A DNA stretch of 64,000 bases, from contig NC_052479.1 in NCBI RefSeq assembly GCF_009730915.1, positions 1,054,001 to 1,118,000 of the forward strand, written 5' to 3'. The translations under genes and the position numbers were made by a program. The notes beneath the pieces were generated by a model. It was not told the origin of the DNA and searched no databases. It worked only from the letters and a program-made list of their open reading frames with translations. Of the stretch, positions 39,608 through 52,603 are shown one piece after another (the first letter of the stretch is position 1; each line of letters starts with the position of its first letter). The DNA is from Dioscorea cayenensis subsp. rotundata. Taxonomy: Eukaryota > Streptophyta > Magnoliopsida > Dioscoreales > Dioscoreaceae.

Positions 39608-41542
39608 CTGGACAATAAAAAGGAAGAAAATGCTCTTGTAAATTTTTTTCTCAAATTATTTTCATTGAAGACTCAGATGTTTTTTATATGAATAAATAAT
39701 GATACATCAAGGTGAAAACGTAACGTTGTTTGAACTTTACTTTCGTGTTTAATTAGATCTAATACGCTTACCATTTAAATGTCATAGAAACACAGTGCTC
39801 AATGTATGGAGGTCGCTGCAAGAGCTAACACTAATTTATGTTATTTCATGTTTTAATAAAATTGTGATTTATTTATTTTGTAGTAAAAAATGAAATAAAT
39901 ACTTTGTCAAAAAGCCTTTAATTAAATGACACCAATTTGTAGTTGACTACATAAGACTTTTGTTATAAGATTTTCATTATATGAGTTTGAAATGTCTTGA
40001 ACGTAATAGTATCAAAGAGTTCTCTGTGTGGGAAAGTGCTTGCAACTCAATTTCCATATTGCCAAGTGAGAACATATAACTGAATGATTAATTTTTAATA
40101 ATTATATATATTTGAATTGTTGCATCTGTAAAAAAAAATAAAACACATTTATACTGTAATTATTAAAATAATGATTTTTTACATGAATGCATGATAATGA
40201 CAAGTAATACCACAAAACATCTAACAGCACCTAAGTCAAAATGAACTCTTACTTGAATTTATTAAACATAATTGTTTGTGTTTTCAATTTCCCTCTTAGT
40301 CATCTGAAAATAACATTCTAATGCATCTAACGTCATATATTGACACTGTAATGAATTTTCTAACACAATGGTTTGTGTTTTTCAACTCTTGACAAAGACC
40401 ATTGAAGAAGCAAACTAATTACACAAAGTGATCAATATGAACTGAATTTATTAACACAATCACTGGTGTTTTTCAACTCTTGATACAGGGCCATTTGAGA
40501 AATTAACACAAGTGACAATGATCTTGCCATTGACTGGGCAACAGTACTCAGAGAAGGTGGCAGAGAACTGCATCTCCTTCTGGAAAGAAGCTGGAGTTTA
40601 CACTGAAGCAGAAGCCAAGGCTGTAGAAAAGTTCAAAGAGATCTTCCATCATGAGACCTTCCCTCATGCAGCCTCCATCATCTTCAACCATTCTCTTTCT
40701 GGTTCTGTCTCGGTATGTGCTCTTGTTACAGTGTTAATTAAGAACAGAAAATATGAACTAGATAAATGCCTCAATACAGATAATAGTCTAATACTGTATC
40801 TTGATATATTGAGAAAGTCTCTATGGGTATCCAAATGTGATTAGTTTATGCATTCATATTTGGTGTTATTATTACTTAGAAATAATCTCTATATTTCTTC
40901 ATACCATTATTAGGAAAGGCCTTATATATGTTTAGTCTATATAAGTAAGAGTTTAGTATTGCTATGTGAATGGAGAATTATTGTAATATTTGAACTTAAT
41001 TTACTATATTTTGTGATGTTGTTCTTTTTATTGATTATTCTTACTGTGAAAAGTAAGTGTGGAACGTTTCAAGTATTTCGAGTTTAAATATTACTGGACA
41101 CAATAGTATTAACAGACCCCTGTTGTGGTTTCATGCTTATTGTCTAAATTTGTGTCACCAAAAACATACAAAATACGCTTAATTTTTGTCTTGTGCAAAT
41201 ATACCCCTTGATCGGTGTTTGTCGCATTTGCTAATATATATATAGATTATAATTATTTTTTTCTTTTGTGTCTTTTACTTGTTTACAATGATAACACATA
41301 ATATTTGGTAATTTGTTGTTTTATTTGTGCCTTTTGTTGTAGCTAATTAGCACTTGATTGTTTATGAATAGATTGGGTTCTCAAAGGATGGTTCACTACC
41401 AAAATCTTGGAATGCAGTAATTGAGAACAAGAGGTTGTCCGAGGCAATCTTAGAGTCTATCATTGGTGAACATGGAGTCTCTCCTCCAGCCAAGAAGAGC
41501 CTGGCTTTCCGGCTATCTAAGCTTCTATCAGAATATAATTAA
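38158..41542 (+). CDS. CHI: Chalcone isomerase, type I
   Basis: The enzyme closes naringenin chalcone to (2S)-naringenin, the second step of flavonoid synthesis, in the cytosol at the ER surface. Exons are 38158-38269, 38347-38505, 40489-40712 and 41372-41542, giving 221 residues, the normal size. Active-site residues known from alfalfa CHI are all found, shifted by four: Arg40, Thr52 (in [10 protein letters not shown]), Tyr110 and Asn117 (in [11 protein letters not shown]), and Ser194-Ile195 in [11 protein letters not shown]. The Ser-Ile pair, instead of Thr-Met, marks the type I enzyme that does not accept isoliquiritigenin well. Intron 2 is 2 kb and has gained repeats. No other flavonoid gene is adjacent. 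Confidence 0.96.
38928..39008 (+). mobile_element. Truncated SINE-like insertion in CHI intron 2
   Basis: An 81-base GC-richer block ending CTATCTCAGAAAAAT is bounded by perfect 11-base duplications, AATACATCTAA at 38917-38927 and 39009-39019. The short A-rich end suggests a retroposed 3' fragment in plus orientation. The parent family is not identified. Confidence 0.6.
39332..39610. repeat. (TA)n run, possible SINE 3' fragment and (TAA)n run
   Basis: A pure (TA)n tract lies at about 39332-39362. Further on, GATTCAACTCC near 39468 resembles a Pol III B box, and the block runs to a (TAA)n tail at 39570-39607, as in tRNA-derived SINEs. No A box or target duplication was found, so the element call is weak. 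Confidence 0.35.
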
Positions 41543-43467
41543 GGATGCTTGGAAGAGTGGCTCAATGTGGTTGTCAATGTATTTTGAGTCTAAATAAACT
41601 TGTGTGTTTGTTTGTTTGTTTTTTTTTTTTTAATATTGTCAAAGAATACATTCTAAAGTGCAATGATATGATGCAAGAGTGCAAGGGAGATGGTAAAATT
41701 TTGAATCTTTACCCCAACCTAACAGTGTTGTTTCTGTATTGTTCATGCATTGTACACTTGGGTTTAGTACTGTTCATGTATTGTTCACAGGTCTGGGCCG
41801 GCCTAGGTGTGGATCCTTTGTGGGAGAAACGGTGGTTTCACCCTTTCATGATTGCAGGGTACAGGAATTTTTCTAGAATATCTATAAGCCACCGAAACTT
41901 GTGCACTTCCATACATGTCTATAAAAATACTCCGATAATAATCCATCCAAACCACTGAAACAAAACTTGCTTTGCCAAAGAGTTTTTGACATAGCAATAT
42001 TTATTGGGCAAATTTTTAAGAGATTACTGTTTTATGGGTATTTTTTTACTTTAATCACCGTGTTTCAATTTATATCTTTTTGGTCATCATTTATTAATTT
42101 TTTTCATTGGACGGTCACTAGTGGATTTTTGGGCAATTTTGACTGACGTGGCAGCCGATACATTATATTAAAGGATTTTCACAGCCTAGTTGGACTGGAC
42201 ACTTTAGCCTTGTGCCATGTCATCTTCTCTTAACCATGGCATCATTCATGTAAGAAACTTCCATCACAAAAGAAAAGAAGATCACTGATGTGTCTAGTCC
42301 AGTTGGACTGTGAAAACCTTTTAATATAATGTGACGCGGTATTTCTGGTTGTCATGTCAGTCAAAATTGATCGGAAATCCATAAATGACCACTTGGTTAA
42401 GAAAAATAAATATATGATGATAAAAAAGATATAGAAAAATAAATATATGATGATAAAAAAGATATAAATTCAAACATAATGATCCAAATAAAAAATATCG
42501 ATAACATAGTAATCTTTTAAAAAATTTGATGTTGTGAGAATTTTATTATTGAGTTTAAAATCTACTAGACACAATGATGATAACGATTCATTAGTTGTGG
42601 GTGAAGGGTTACAGCCCAAGCAATGTGTTGACCTAGTAAGAGCTCACAACCATACATTTAATTTTGTCACACTTGTTGAAAAGATAATTTTTTTATATTT
42701 TTTTTAAAAAAATAAATTTAAGAAAAACCAATATCATTGACCCATAATTTAAATAATGCTCCAATAAAAACAAAGAAATATCTTGATGATCAAAACCTTT
42801 ACAAACAATGATAAAACAAATGCATAATTACTATTGAAAGGAAAGAAACAATGGCAGTTGGTTGAGCTTGGTCTTCAGATTTTTAAAATTTTTTCAAATT
42901 GACAAATAAAATCAGTCTTAGTTATAGGAAGAGAAAGACAAGGCTCATTTTATAATATTTAATTATGTAAATGTTTTTTTAAATCAATTAAAGTATTGAT
43001 TATTGTGAAGGTATATCTTTAATAAAATCAAAATTGTGTCTATCATAAGAAAAAAAATAAAATAAGTGTTTGTATGAATACAAATAATACAACCACACAT
43101 TATATAAAATATAATTACAGAGATACCCTTCATACAAAAAGCATATTATTTCTTGTGCATGTATTGTCTTGCATGCATGCACTCTTCTTATTAATCTCGA
43201 AAATTAAAATTTTTAATATAAAATATGAAATTGTTATATGTAATTCTCAACAAATATTATAAAGAATAGAATAATTATTAAATAAATGAAATACATGATA
43301 CAAGAAATATTAAATTTTATTAATATAAATTAATATAACGGAAATACTTGAATTTGTCTAACGATTAAAAAACATGTAAATTATCTCAAAAATAATAACA
43401 CTATACAAGATCCATAATTTATATACCCAAATTATCACACTAAAATTACTCACCAATTAAAGAAATA

Positions 43468-43509
<42 letters not shown>

Positions 43510-43963
43510 GAAGGCGACAATCACCGTCCTACAAAAAGATGTCAAAAGAACAGTTACGGTGGCCAACGACCCTTGAGAATGTATTAAATATTAATTTCAT
43601 TAATAATAATTGCTAGCCGGCAAATTCCTACAACAACCATGCAATTAGTTTGTTCTCAATCTTTCTCTTTGTTTCCATTCCATTTGGAGCTTTTCCCATG
43701 CATCAACCTACAAACATTTGGATCTTTCTCTTGTTAATTACCTTCCTATTCAATGTAAAATATATATTTATATATAGATTTGCCGGCCTTCAATTAATCA
43801 TCATCATCTTCTTCTTCTTCTTCTTCTAATCTTCAATTTCATAGCATTCCAATTTCTCTCTTTGCTTTAACTGTGTCTCTTATTATAATTCAGTCTTTCT
43901 CTTATCAAATCTCTTATCTCTTTCTTGTTTAGAACATACTACTCTTGATTAATTTTTATTCCA
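41543..43963. other. Spacer between CHI and CrRLK1L genes
   Basis: It holds the CHI 3' region, the foldback element at 42009-42528, AT-rich sequence with a (TA)n tract at 43472-43506, and the receptor kinase promoter. A CTT-rich tract near 43803-43828 probably lies in its 5' leader. No further gene is seen. Confidence 0.6.
42009..42528. mobile_element. Foldback MITE-like element with long inverted repeats
   Basis: The left arm (42009 to about 42202) is nearly the inverse complement of the right arm (about 42291-42528). Ends are CAAATTTTTAAGAGATTAC and, inverted, CAAATTTTTTAAAAGATTAC; inner matches include TTTTGACTGACGTGGCA and CAGCCTAGTTGGACTGGACA. The loop is about 90 bases. The right arm has gained a tandem copy of a roughly 33-base unit (about 42401-42467). 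No coding frame and no clean target duplication are seen, so the superfamily is open (a Mutator-like MITE is possible). Transcripts would fold into a long hairpin. Confidence 0.8.
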
Positions 43964-46468
43964 ATGGGAATTAGACTTCTTATCTTTGTGTTCATGATTA
44001 ATTCTATACAATGTATCTTCTCTCAATTCATTCCTGCAGATAAGTACCTCATAAACTGTGGTTCTTCGACAAACACAACCATCGACAACCGAGTTTTCGC
44101 CTCCGATACATCATTTTCATCGATACTTTCAACACCAAAAGACATATCAGTGAACACCACAGCAAATTTAATATCATCATTCGACAATTCAGCTCTCTAT
44201 AACACCTCCCGCGTCTTTGTCGGTCCCTCTTCATACTCATTTCCGATCAAAAAGATCGGTAGACACTACATTCGACTCTATTTCTTTGCCTTTTCACATC
44301 AAGCCTACAACCTTTCTGCAGCAACATTCTCTGTCTCGACTCAAAATTTCGTACTCTTGAGCAATTTTCAGACACCAAATGCTTCCACTGCAGTTTTCAA
44401 AGAGTTTTCGGTGAACATAACTTCGGAGAAACTCATTCTTTATTTTGAACCATTAGATTCTCTTGCTTTTATCAATGCAATTGAAGTTTTTTCAGCTCCT
44501 GATGATCTTATCACAAACACTGCAAAAAATCTCAATCCAAAAGGTACATACTCTGGTTTATCATCGAATGCATTCGAAACTGTTTATCGAATCAATATGG
44601 GAGGTCCAAAGATCACTCAAAAAAATGACACACTCTGGAGAACATGGATTCCGGATGCCGAATTCCTATTCAATACAAACTCAGCAACATTTGTGAATGT
44701 TTCGACACCAATAAAATACAAAAAAGGCAGTCCGACGAGAGAAATCGCCCCTGATTTCGTTTACAACATGGCGACAAAGGCTAGCGAATCTATTGACTGT
44801 CTCTAATCCTACGTTCAACGTGACGTGGGAGTTCAACGTCGATAAAAGTTCGACATACTTGATAAGAATGCATTTCTGTGACATTGTAAGTAATGCACTC
44901 AATCTTCTCTACTTCAATGTGTACATTAATGGCTATTCTGCAGATCAAAACCTTGATCTCTCTATTCTCACATCAAAGTCATTAGCAACACCATATTATG
45001 CTGATTATATAGCTACCGATGATTTGGGGAAAGTTCGAGTCAGTATCGGACCTTCAGATATGGAAAATATCAAGCCTGATGGCATTCTAAATGGTCTTGA
45101 GATCATGAAGATGAATCTCAACTCCATTGATGAGCTTAAATCAAGTTCAAAGAAGCACAAAATTGGTGTGATCTCTGGTACTGTTATTGGAGCATGTTCA
45201 CTCATTGTATCTGTTGCTTGTCTTTATATGACAATCAAGAAAAAGAAGAAGGAGAAGAAGCTTTTGAAGAAGCATAATTCAAGGACATGGATACCCCTAT
45301 CATTCTTTGGAAGCAAATCATATGGCAAAAAGAAGTAAAAACTCAAATGGAACAAGTTCAAGCTATGGAGAGTACTCAAACTCACAACTTGCACTTCAGT
45401 TCCCACTCATTGTCATCCAAGAAGCCACAAACAACTTCGATGAAAAGCCGGGTTATTGGTGTTGGAGGTTTCGGTAAGGTATACAGAGGTATATTAAGAG
45501 ATGAAACAAGAGTAGCAGTGAAGAGAGGCAATCCAAAGTCACAGCAAGGTATGAAAGAGTTTCGAACCGAAATCGAGATGCTTTCGAGGTTGCGTCATCG
45601 CCATCTTGTTTCGCTAATCGGTTTCTGCGACGAAGACAAAGAAATGATCCTCATCTATGAGTTCATGGAGAAAGGCACTCTCAAAAGCCATCTCTATGGC
45701 TCATCAGTGACCAATCTAAGCTGGAAACAGAGGTTAGAGATATGCATTGGAGCAGCAAAAGGATTGCATTATCTTCACACAGGCCAACAAAAGGCTATAA
45801 TTCACAGAGATGTTAAGTCAGCAAACATTCTTCTTGATGAGAACTTGATAGCAAAGGTTTCTGATTTCGGGTTATCGAAGACAGGGCCGGAGATGGATCA
45901 AACACATGTGAGCACTGCAGTGAAAGGCAGCTTTGGATATCTTGATCCTGAGTATTTCAGAAGACAACAACTCACTGAGAAATCCGATGTTTATTCGTTC
46001 GGTGTGGTCATGCTTGAAGTTTTATGCGCAAGACCGGTTATCGATCCTACATTGACAAGAGACATGGTGAATTTAGCCGAATGGGCAACCGAATATGTGA
46101 AGAGAGGAGAGTTAGAGAAGATCATAGATCACAAGCTCGACGGCAAGATCAAAGCTGAATCACTGAGGAAGTTCAGCGAGACGGCGATGAAGTGCTTAGC
46201 GGAGTTTGGTGTCGATAGGCCGACGGTGAATGATGTATTGTGGAACTTAGAGTATGCATTGCAGTTGCAAGAAGATGGAGAAGTTAGTGATCATGATGGA
46301 CTTGAAGAGAATGGGAAGAGTTTGAAGGAGTTAGTTGATGTTTTTGGAGGGAACAAGTTGGAGGATGATTTGATTGATTTGAGTAAGACTTTTTCTGTGA
46401 GTAGAGTTTTCTCTCAATTGATCAAGATTGAAGAAGTAAGTATCATGAAGACTGAAGAAGGGAGGTAG
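43964..46468 (+). CDS. CrRLK1L malectin-like receptor kinase; three apparent one-base insertions
   Basis: Receptors of this family (FERONIA, THESEUS1, HERK1 and relatives) sense cell-wall state and RALF peptides at the plasma membrane. The gene is intronless, as usual; discounting three extra bases it encodes about 833 residues. It has a signal peptide ([16 protein letters not shown]), [15 protein letters not shown] opening the tandem malectin-like ectodomain, many N-glycosylation sites, a membrane segment ([20 protein letters not shown]), a basic stop-transfer run, and a kinase with [33 protein letters not shown] and [16 protein letters not shown]. Kinase motifs are complete, so it should be active. 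Frame jumps of +1 fall at A-run 44776-44778, A-run 45327-45331 and G-run 45450-45452; reading is otherwise conserved on both sides, so sequencing error is more likely than decay. The subfamily member is not resolved. Confidence 0.88.
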
Positions 46469-47067
46469 ATTTGATTTGATTTGATTGATAAATTTGGTTC
46501 ATGGGATTGAGATTATTCAAAGTTTCAATTATTTGACATTGATGTTTTCATGTTGTTAATGTTAATTATGTGATAGTGATGTTTTGAAAATTTTAATTTG
46601 TTTGAGTGTGTTTCAATAAAGTTGGAAAATGTATCATATTTATGTATTTGTATATGTTTTTAAGTCAAATATATTTGGGGATTTTTTTTAACGGAATCAT
46701 TTTAGCTTTTGAGCCACCATATGAAAGCTACAAAATACTTAATAAAGCTACGAAAGAAAATTTTTAGGTTTTTTAGATGCTCCATGAGCATAATTGGGCA
46801 TTTGATAAAATTATTCTGGATCATTTTCATCAATAAAAATCAAGACTAAATTGAAAAAAGAAAAAAACTAAAAACTCAAAACCAATATATTTTTAAAAAT
46901 GATATCTTTTTGTTTTATGACAATGGTAATACTGTTGTGTAAAGCGTTTATTGATTAACTTTATCTGTCTCTTTAATGCAGTAAGGTCATACTGGCTAGT
47001 AAAAAAGACAAACAGATGTAAACCCCCTCGGGAGAGATATAACTATATATATATATATATGTATATA

Positions 47068-47122
<55 letters not shown>

Positions 47123-47830
47123 TTAAAATTTAATTTAATTAAAATAATATAAAATTAAAGGTATGATTTTGTAAGAATATCCAAACTCTATACTTTTCTT
47201 CAATCTTTCATATTCATTAGTCAAATAATGGTAACTTAAAGTGTTCAACATTTTATAAATAGAACTAATGAAACAGAGAGAGGTACAATATATAACATTT
47301 AATGGTAATATTTTTCTTGTGATCATAAAACTTGGTTTTGAAGAGTTGGAAAGAAAAATATAAAATTTTGCATGGTGGTTGGTAATCTTGTTCCATCAAT
47401 TGAAATGTGAAAATTAAGAAAAATTAATTAGTCGAAACTATCCAACTTCATTCATGTGTGTGTGAATGATTTACTAAATTTAAGAATTTTGGTCCACATT
47501 GGCATGCATAATTCTACAATAAATTTATGGCTAAAAGTCAAAGTGTAAAAACCAAAAGCAATTAAGTTCTAGATGCGTGTCTTAGTTTCCAAAGCTCATG
47601 GTTTCTTCTTCATTCCATTAATAAATTTTCAAGAAACTGATTTCTTCTTATTAAAACATAACGATATATTAACAAAAATATTTTCATTCACGCAAACCCA
47701 AAAAATAAAAATAAAAATCAATGATACATAATTTTTTTTTAAAATAACATAATATATATATATATATATATATATATTTACAAAATAGACAAATCATAGT
47801 TGTGCATAGAGTTAACACCTTAACTCAATT

Positions 47831-48391
47831 CAAGGGCGGCTCAAAGGGTAAAGCCAATCAAGCAACCGCTTTAGGCCCCTGAAAATTGGGGGCCTCATCT
47901 AAGTTTAAATCAATATAGTTTTTAAAATCTTATCACTATGGTTATAATAATAACTATGTACTGGGTAAATAATAGCTTCAAAATTTAATTTGTGGTCTCA
48001 TTATTAACTTTAAATTTTTAAAATTTTTAAAATCTTATCCTTGAAATCATAATAATTATTTATTATATAATTAATTAATATTTAAACCTTTTTATTTAAT
48101 TCTGCACTAATTTCAAATCTTCCGTCAACTAGCTTTTTAAAATAAAAACTAATAAATTAAGTTCTTAATTTTTTACTATGATGTATAATTAATTATATTT
48201 TTCTCCCACCAAACAAATTTATTTCCAAAAAAATGTAGCTTCAATACACAATTAATTATCTTTTCTCCCAACAAACAAATCTATTTCAAAAAAATGTAGC
48301 TTCAATATTGTTTTAATAATTTTTTTATTAACTAATTAAGGTCAGTTTTATGCTTGGGCTTTAGGCCTTTATAAGCCTTGAGGCGCCCCTG
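47831..48391. mobile_element. Non-autonomous hAT transposon, 561 bp
   Basis: Perfect 8-base target duplications ACTCAATT flank it at 47823-47830 and 48392-48399. The terminal inverted repeats CAAGGGCGGCTCAAAGG and CAGGGGCGCCTCAAGGC agree at 14 of 17 positions and match the CA-G-GGCG type ends of plant hAT elements. There is no transposase frame. The inside is AT-rich and contains a near-perfect tandem duplication of about 62 bases (about 48185-48310). Confidence 0.88.
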
Positions 48392-48445
48392 ACTCAATTA
48401 TGCTCACTCTGCGTGAACTCAAGTTTAAACCAACCTCTTCACTCT

Positions 48446-48650
48446 CCTCAGTGAAGAGACAAACACTCTACAAATGAGTTTTGGTGCCAATAGACCGAGA
48501 TGTTGCTGGCATAAATAGTTTTTACTATATTTCTTTCTTTATTTATTGACCTCAGTGAGCAGGCAAACACTCTACACATGAGTTTTGGTGCCAATAGATC
48601 GAGATGTTACGGGCATAGATGGTTTTTTCTCTATTTTCTCTCTTTATGTT
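48446..48650. repeat. Two-copy tandem duplication, period 104
   Basis: Copies start at 48446 and 48550 and share CCTCAGTGA, CAAACACTCTACA and ATGAGTTTTGGTGCCAATAG at matching offsets, with roughly 85 percent agreement by eye. It lies just beyond the hAT element and is not part of it. Confidence 0.8.
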
Positions 48651-50502
48651 TTTTTATTGGTTGTTTTTTTCAATGAATTTTCATACGTTGATTAGGCTTT
48701 TTATTTCCCATTGCATAATAATTTCTTCTTGACCTTCACCAATATGCTCTCTTTCTTCTCCTTCTTTCCCAAAGGGTATCTTCTTAGATATCTTTGCCTA
48801 CGAGTGAAGGTCTCTAACCATTGTTCATGGCTCACCATTATTATGATCCAATTTGGTGCTTTAGTGCTAGACTGCTTCTATGATTATATATATATATATA
48901 TATATATACACCACCTGCTTTTATCTGTATCTCTTATAAAGTTTTCCTTCTATAAAGATTATAAATATAATGATATCTAAATTAATTTGAATATTTTGTG
49001 ATGGATAATTAATGTAGAAATTATTGGGATGGTTTGAGATAATCATGGAGTAATTCAGATAATTTTTTTTATATAATTTCAAATTTGAGTTTGATTGGAA
49101 ATTTGTAATAATGTATATATATGGATTCAGTGTTCTGTACTGTCCGTTTATTTTAATAATTTGTGGTTTATTCATTTTATAACAAAAATGTATATATATA
49201 TATATATGAGTAAAATTACCAAAAACTCCTCATATATTTTTATTTTGATTATATAATCTTCTAATATTCTATTTACGTTTTAGTTTCTACTTTTTAAATT
49301 TCTTTCTATATGATCTTATATTATTAATATTTTAATAGAATTTCAAAATATAGTCTTGGCACCCACAATGGTCACTGTGTAAAAGCAATGAGGGGAAGCT
49401 CTCTCCCTTGCACTTATTAAGAAGTGAGAGAGATTGTGAGGGTACAAGATAAAAGATAATCTTTTAATTTATTTTATTTTTTATTTTAATTTAAATTTGA
49501 AAATAAATGTTTTAAAAGTAGAAAATATCTTAAATATTTGTTTAATTTGAAATAATTTTTGAAGAATTAAAAGGATTGGACGGACATGGTGATACTTACT
49601 GTCCTTTATACACACACATGATTGACCACAGTCTACTATGGCTCGGATAGAATTTTATTAAAAATATAATAAATAAATAAATAAAAACTAATATGTTTGG
49701 ATCGATTTATGGAAAAGTATTTACAAAAAACACTTGAATTTAATTGTTGAATCACAATATTATTTATTTATTTTTTTAATAATAGACAACAAGTATCTCA
49801 CTTAAAAATTTATTAAAAAAACAGACATACGTCACATGAAATAATGAAAATTCATCATGTACACAATTAAAAGATCTACATAAATTATACCGACAAAATA
49901 ATTATACTGAATTAAGCGGTGGTTATCATTTAATTTTTTTAATAAATATAAAAGAAAACTTAAATAATACTTCTTCACACTGCCCAAAAACGATTTGTTG
50001 TTTTCAAGACAAATAATTAAATAAATCATCATCAATCTATAATTAAAAACAATGATCCAACAAAGACAAACATATATCTCGATAATCAAAACCTCCATAA
50101 AGATAATTAAAACAATAATAAAAAGAAAAAGAACCCACATAAACTCAATCCATCCAAAAATTTCATTTCTGCTTGTAAAACAAGATGAATAGCAGATAAA
50201 CACCCTCACCAAATTCTCTCCATCAAATCATCACTCAATCCTTCTTCCAAAACAATCAAAACCATGCTTAATTTAATCAAAAAAACAATTATGCTGCCAA
50301 GCTAACCACCTTCCTTACAATATTAACATTAATAACCTTCCCATTAATCACACTCTTAATCACCCACTTCCACTGTTTTCCTTCTCTTCTTCTCATTGGC
50401 CCTCTTAACCACCACTTCTTCTTTATTCCTCTATATATATATATATATATACATATACAGCCTCTACTTCATCACTAAGCTAAACCTTCATATAATCAAT
50501 CC

Positions 50503-52603
50503 ATGGATAAACTTCCATTCTTCAAGTGCTGCACTTCAATGGCAGGTTGGCTTCCCGGCCACCAGAAGCATGTCCATAACCGAAACGAAGTCGAAACACA
50601 AGCACCAACCGAGGTCGAGCTCGGTATTGGCATATCCGGTGAGACCGATAAACCGGCACCGTCTTTTCGTCTATCATTCACTGACCTTACTTACAGTGTG
50701 AAGAAGAGAAGGAAAGAAACTGATAAATTTTTACTTTGCTGTCGATCACCGGAGCCGGAGATGAAGAAGATGGTGCTTGACTCGATCTCCGGCGAGGCCA
50801 AAGACGGTGAAATTCTAGCTGTGTTTGGAGCTAGTGGCTCTGGCAAGTCCACCCTCATTGATGCCTTAGCTCACCGGATTTCTCGAGAAAGCCTTAAGGG
50901 TTGTATCACTCTCAATGGCGAGCCACTCGCCGGAGCTCAATTGAGAAGTATCTCAGCCTATGTTATGCAAGATGACCTTCTGTTTCCAATGCTCACCGTT
51001 GAAGAGACTTTGATGTTCTCAGCTGAATTCCGGCTACCTCGATCATTATCGAAGACGAAGAAGAAAGCTAGAGTTCAAAATCTTATTGATCAGCTCGGTC
51101 TCCGGGACGCTGCCGGAACAATAATTGGAGATGAAGGTCATCGTGGAATCTCCGGTGGTGAGCGTCGCCGTGTTTCGATAGGCATAGACATTGTGCATGA
51201 TCCAATTCTTTTGTTTCTCGACGAGCCGACTTCCGGCCTTGATTCGACGTCGGCGTTCATGGTAGTCAAGGTTTTGAAGAACATTGCTGAGACCGGAAGT
51301 ATTATTATCATGTCTGTGCATCAACCGAGTTCGAGAATTGTCGAACTTCTTGATCATCTGATCATACTCTCACAAGGCAGGACAGCTTACACTGGAACCC
51401 CCAGTGACATGCCTAGTTTCTTCTCCGACTTCGGTCGTCCAGTGCCGGAGAATGAGAATCCCTACTGAGTTCGCTCTCGATCTAATTCGTGAGCTCGAAT
51501 CGTCGAATAGCACCGAACCACTCATCGAATTCAATAGAACATGGAATAACAACAAGCACAACCACTGTGATCCATCGGAGTTATCAATGGAAGTACTACC
51601 ATTACAAGCCGCCATCGCCGGCAGCATCTCTAAAGGAAAACTAGTAACAAGAGAGAGCGAATTCGCCAATCCGGTCCACATCGAGACGGCAGTATTAACA
51701 AAGAGATCACTCACAAACATGCGAAGAATGCCGGAATTGTTCCTGATGCGACTTGGTACAGTGTTCATCACTGGCTTCATCCTCGCCACGATCTTCTGGA
51801 AGCTCGATAACTCCCCGAAGGGAGCTCGAGAGCGGCTCGGCTTCTTCGCCTTTGCAATGTCGACAATGTTCTACACAACAGCTGATGCTCTCCCTGTCTT
51901 CCTCCATGAACGCTACATTTTCATGAGGGAGACATCCTACAACGCTTACCGGCGATCATCCTACGTCCTCTCAAACATCATTGCAAGTTTTCCGGCACTT
52001 GTAGTCCTATCGGTAACCTTTGCGGTGACAACTTTCTTCGCGGTAGGACTCGCCGGAGGATCAAATGGCTTCTTCTTCTACTTCTTGATGATACTAGCTT
52101 CATTTTGGACCGGAAGTTCTTTCGTATCTTTTATCTCCGGTGTGGTATCACATGTGATAGTTGGTTATGTCGTCGTCGTCGCCATTCTCGCATACTTCCT
52201 ACTATTTTGTGGCTTTTTCATTAACCGAAACCGAATACCGAGTTATTGGATATGGTTTCATTACTTATCATTGGTGAAATATCCTTATGAAGCAGTGATG
52301 AAGAGTGAGTTTGATGATTCAGTTAAGTGTTTTGTTAAAGGGATTCAGATATTTGATGGTTCTCCTCTTGGAGGGTTGTCTGATGGGATGAAGGTGAAGG
52401 TTTTGAAAGCTATAAGCAATGCATTGGGAGTGAATATAACTAGAGATACTTGTGTTACTAATGGGAGGGATATATTGCAGCAACAAGCCATTAATGATTT
52501 GAGTAAGTGGAATTGTTTTTGGGTTACTGTTGCTTGGGGCTTCTTTTTCAGGATCTTGTTTTACTTTGCTCTTTTGATTGGGAGTAAGAATAAGAGAAGG
52601 TAA
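50503..52603 (+). CDS. ABCG (WBC) half-size ABC transporter; one apparent one-base insertion
   Basis: The product is a plasma-membrane half-transporter that works as a dimer. The clade that includes rice RCN1/OsABCG5 and Arabidopsis ABCG1/2/6/16/20 exports suberin, sporopollenin or cutin precursors, so a lipid-polymer cargo is likely but not shown. The gene is intronless and encodes about 699 residues once one extra base is discounted. The nucleotide-binding domain comes first: Walker [11 protein letters not shown]-loop QDDLLF, signature ISGGERRR, Walker [13 protein letters not shown] and H-loop SVHQPS. The membrane domain follows with about six hydrophobic segments and a large last extracellular loop containing two Cys. 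The frame moves by +1 at the C-run 51460-51462, between VPENENP and [11 protein letters not shown]; the sequence on both sides is normal for the family. Confidence 0.9.

Larger units (their letters stand above)
46469..50502. other. Spacer between CrRLK1L and ABCG genes
   Basis: It is AT-rich throughout, with a long (AT)n tract at 47044-47117 and more near 47750, 48880 and 49190. It contains the hAT-type element at 47831-48391 and a 104-base-period tandem duplication just after it. The ABCG promoter is at the right, where a (TA)n run at 50430-50451 may serve as TATA region. No gene is seen. Confidence 0.6.
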
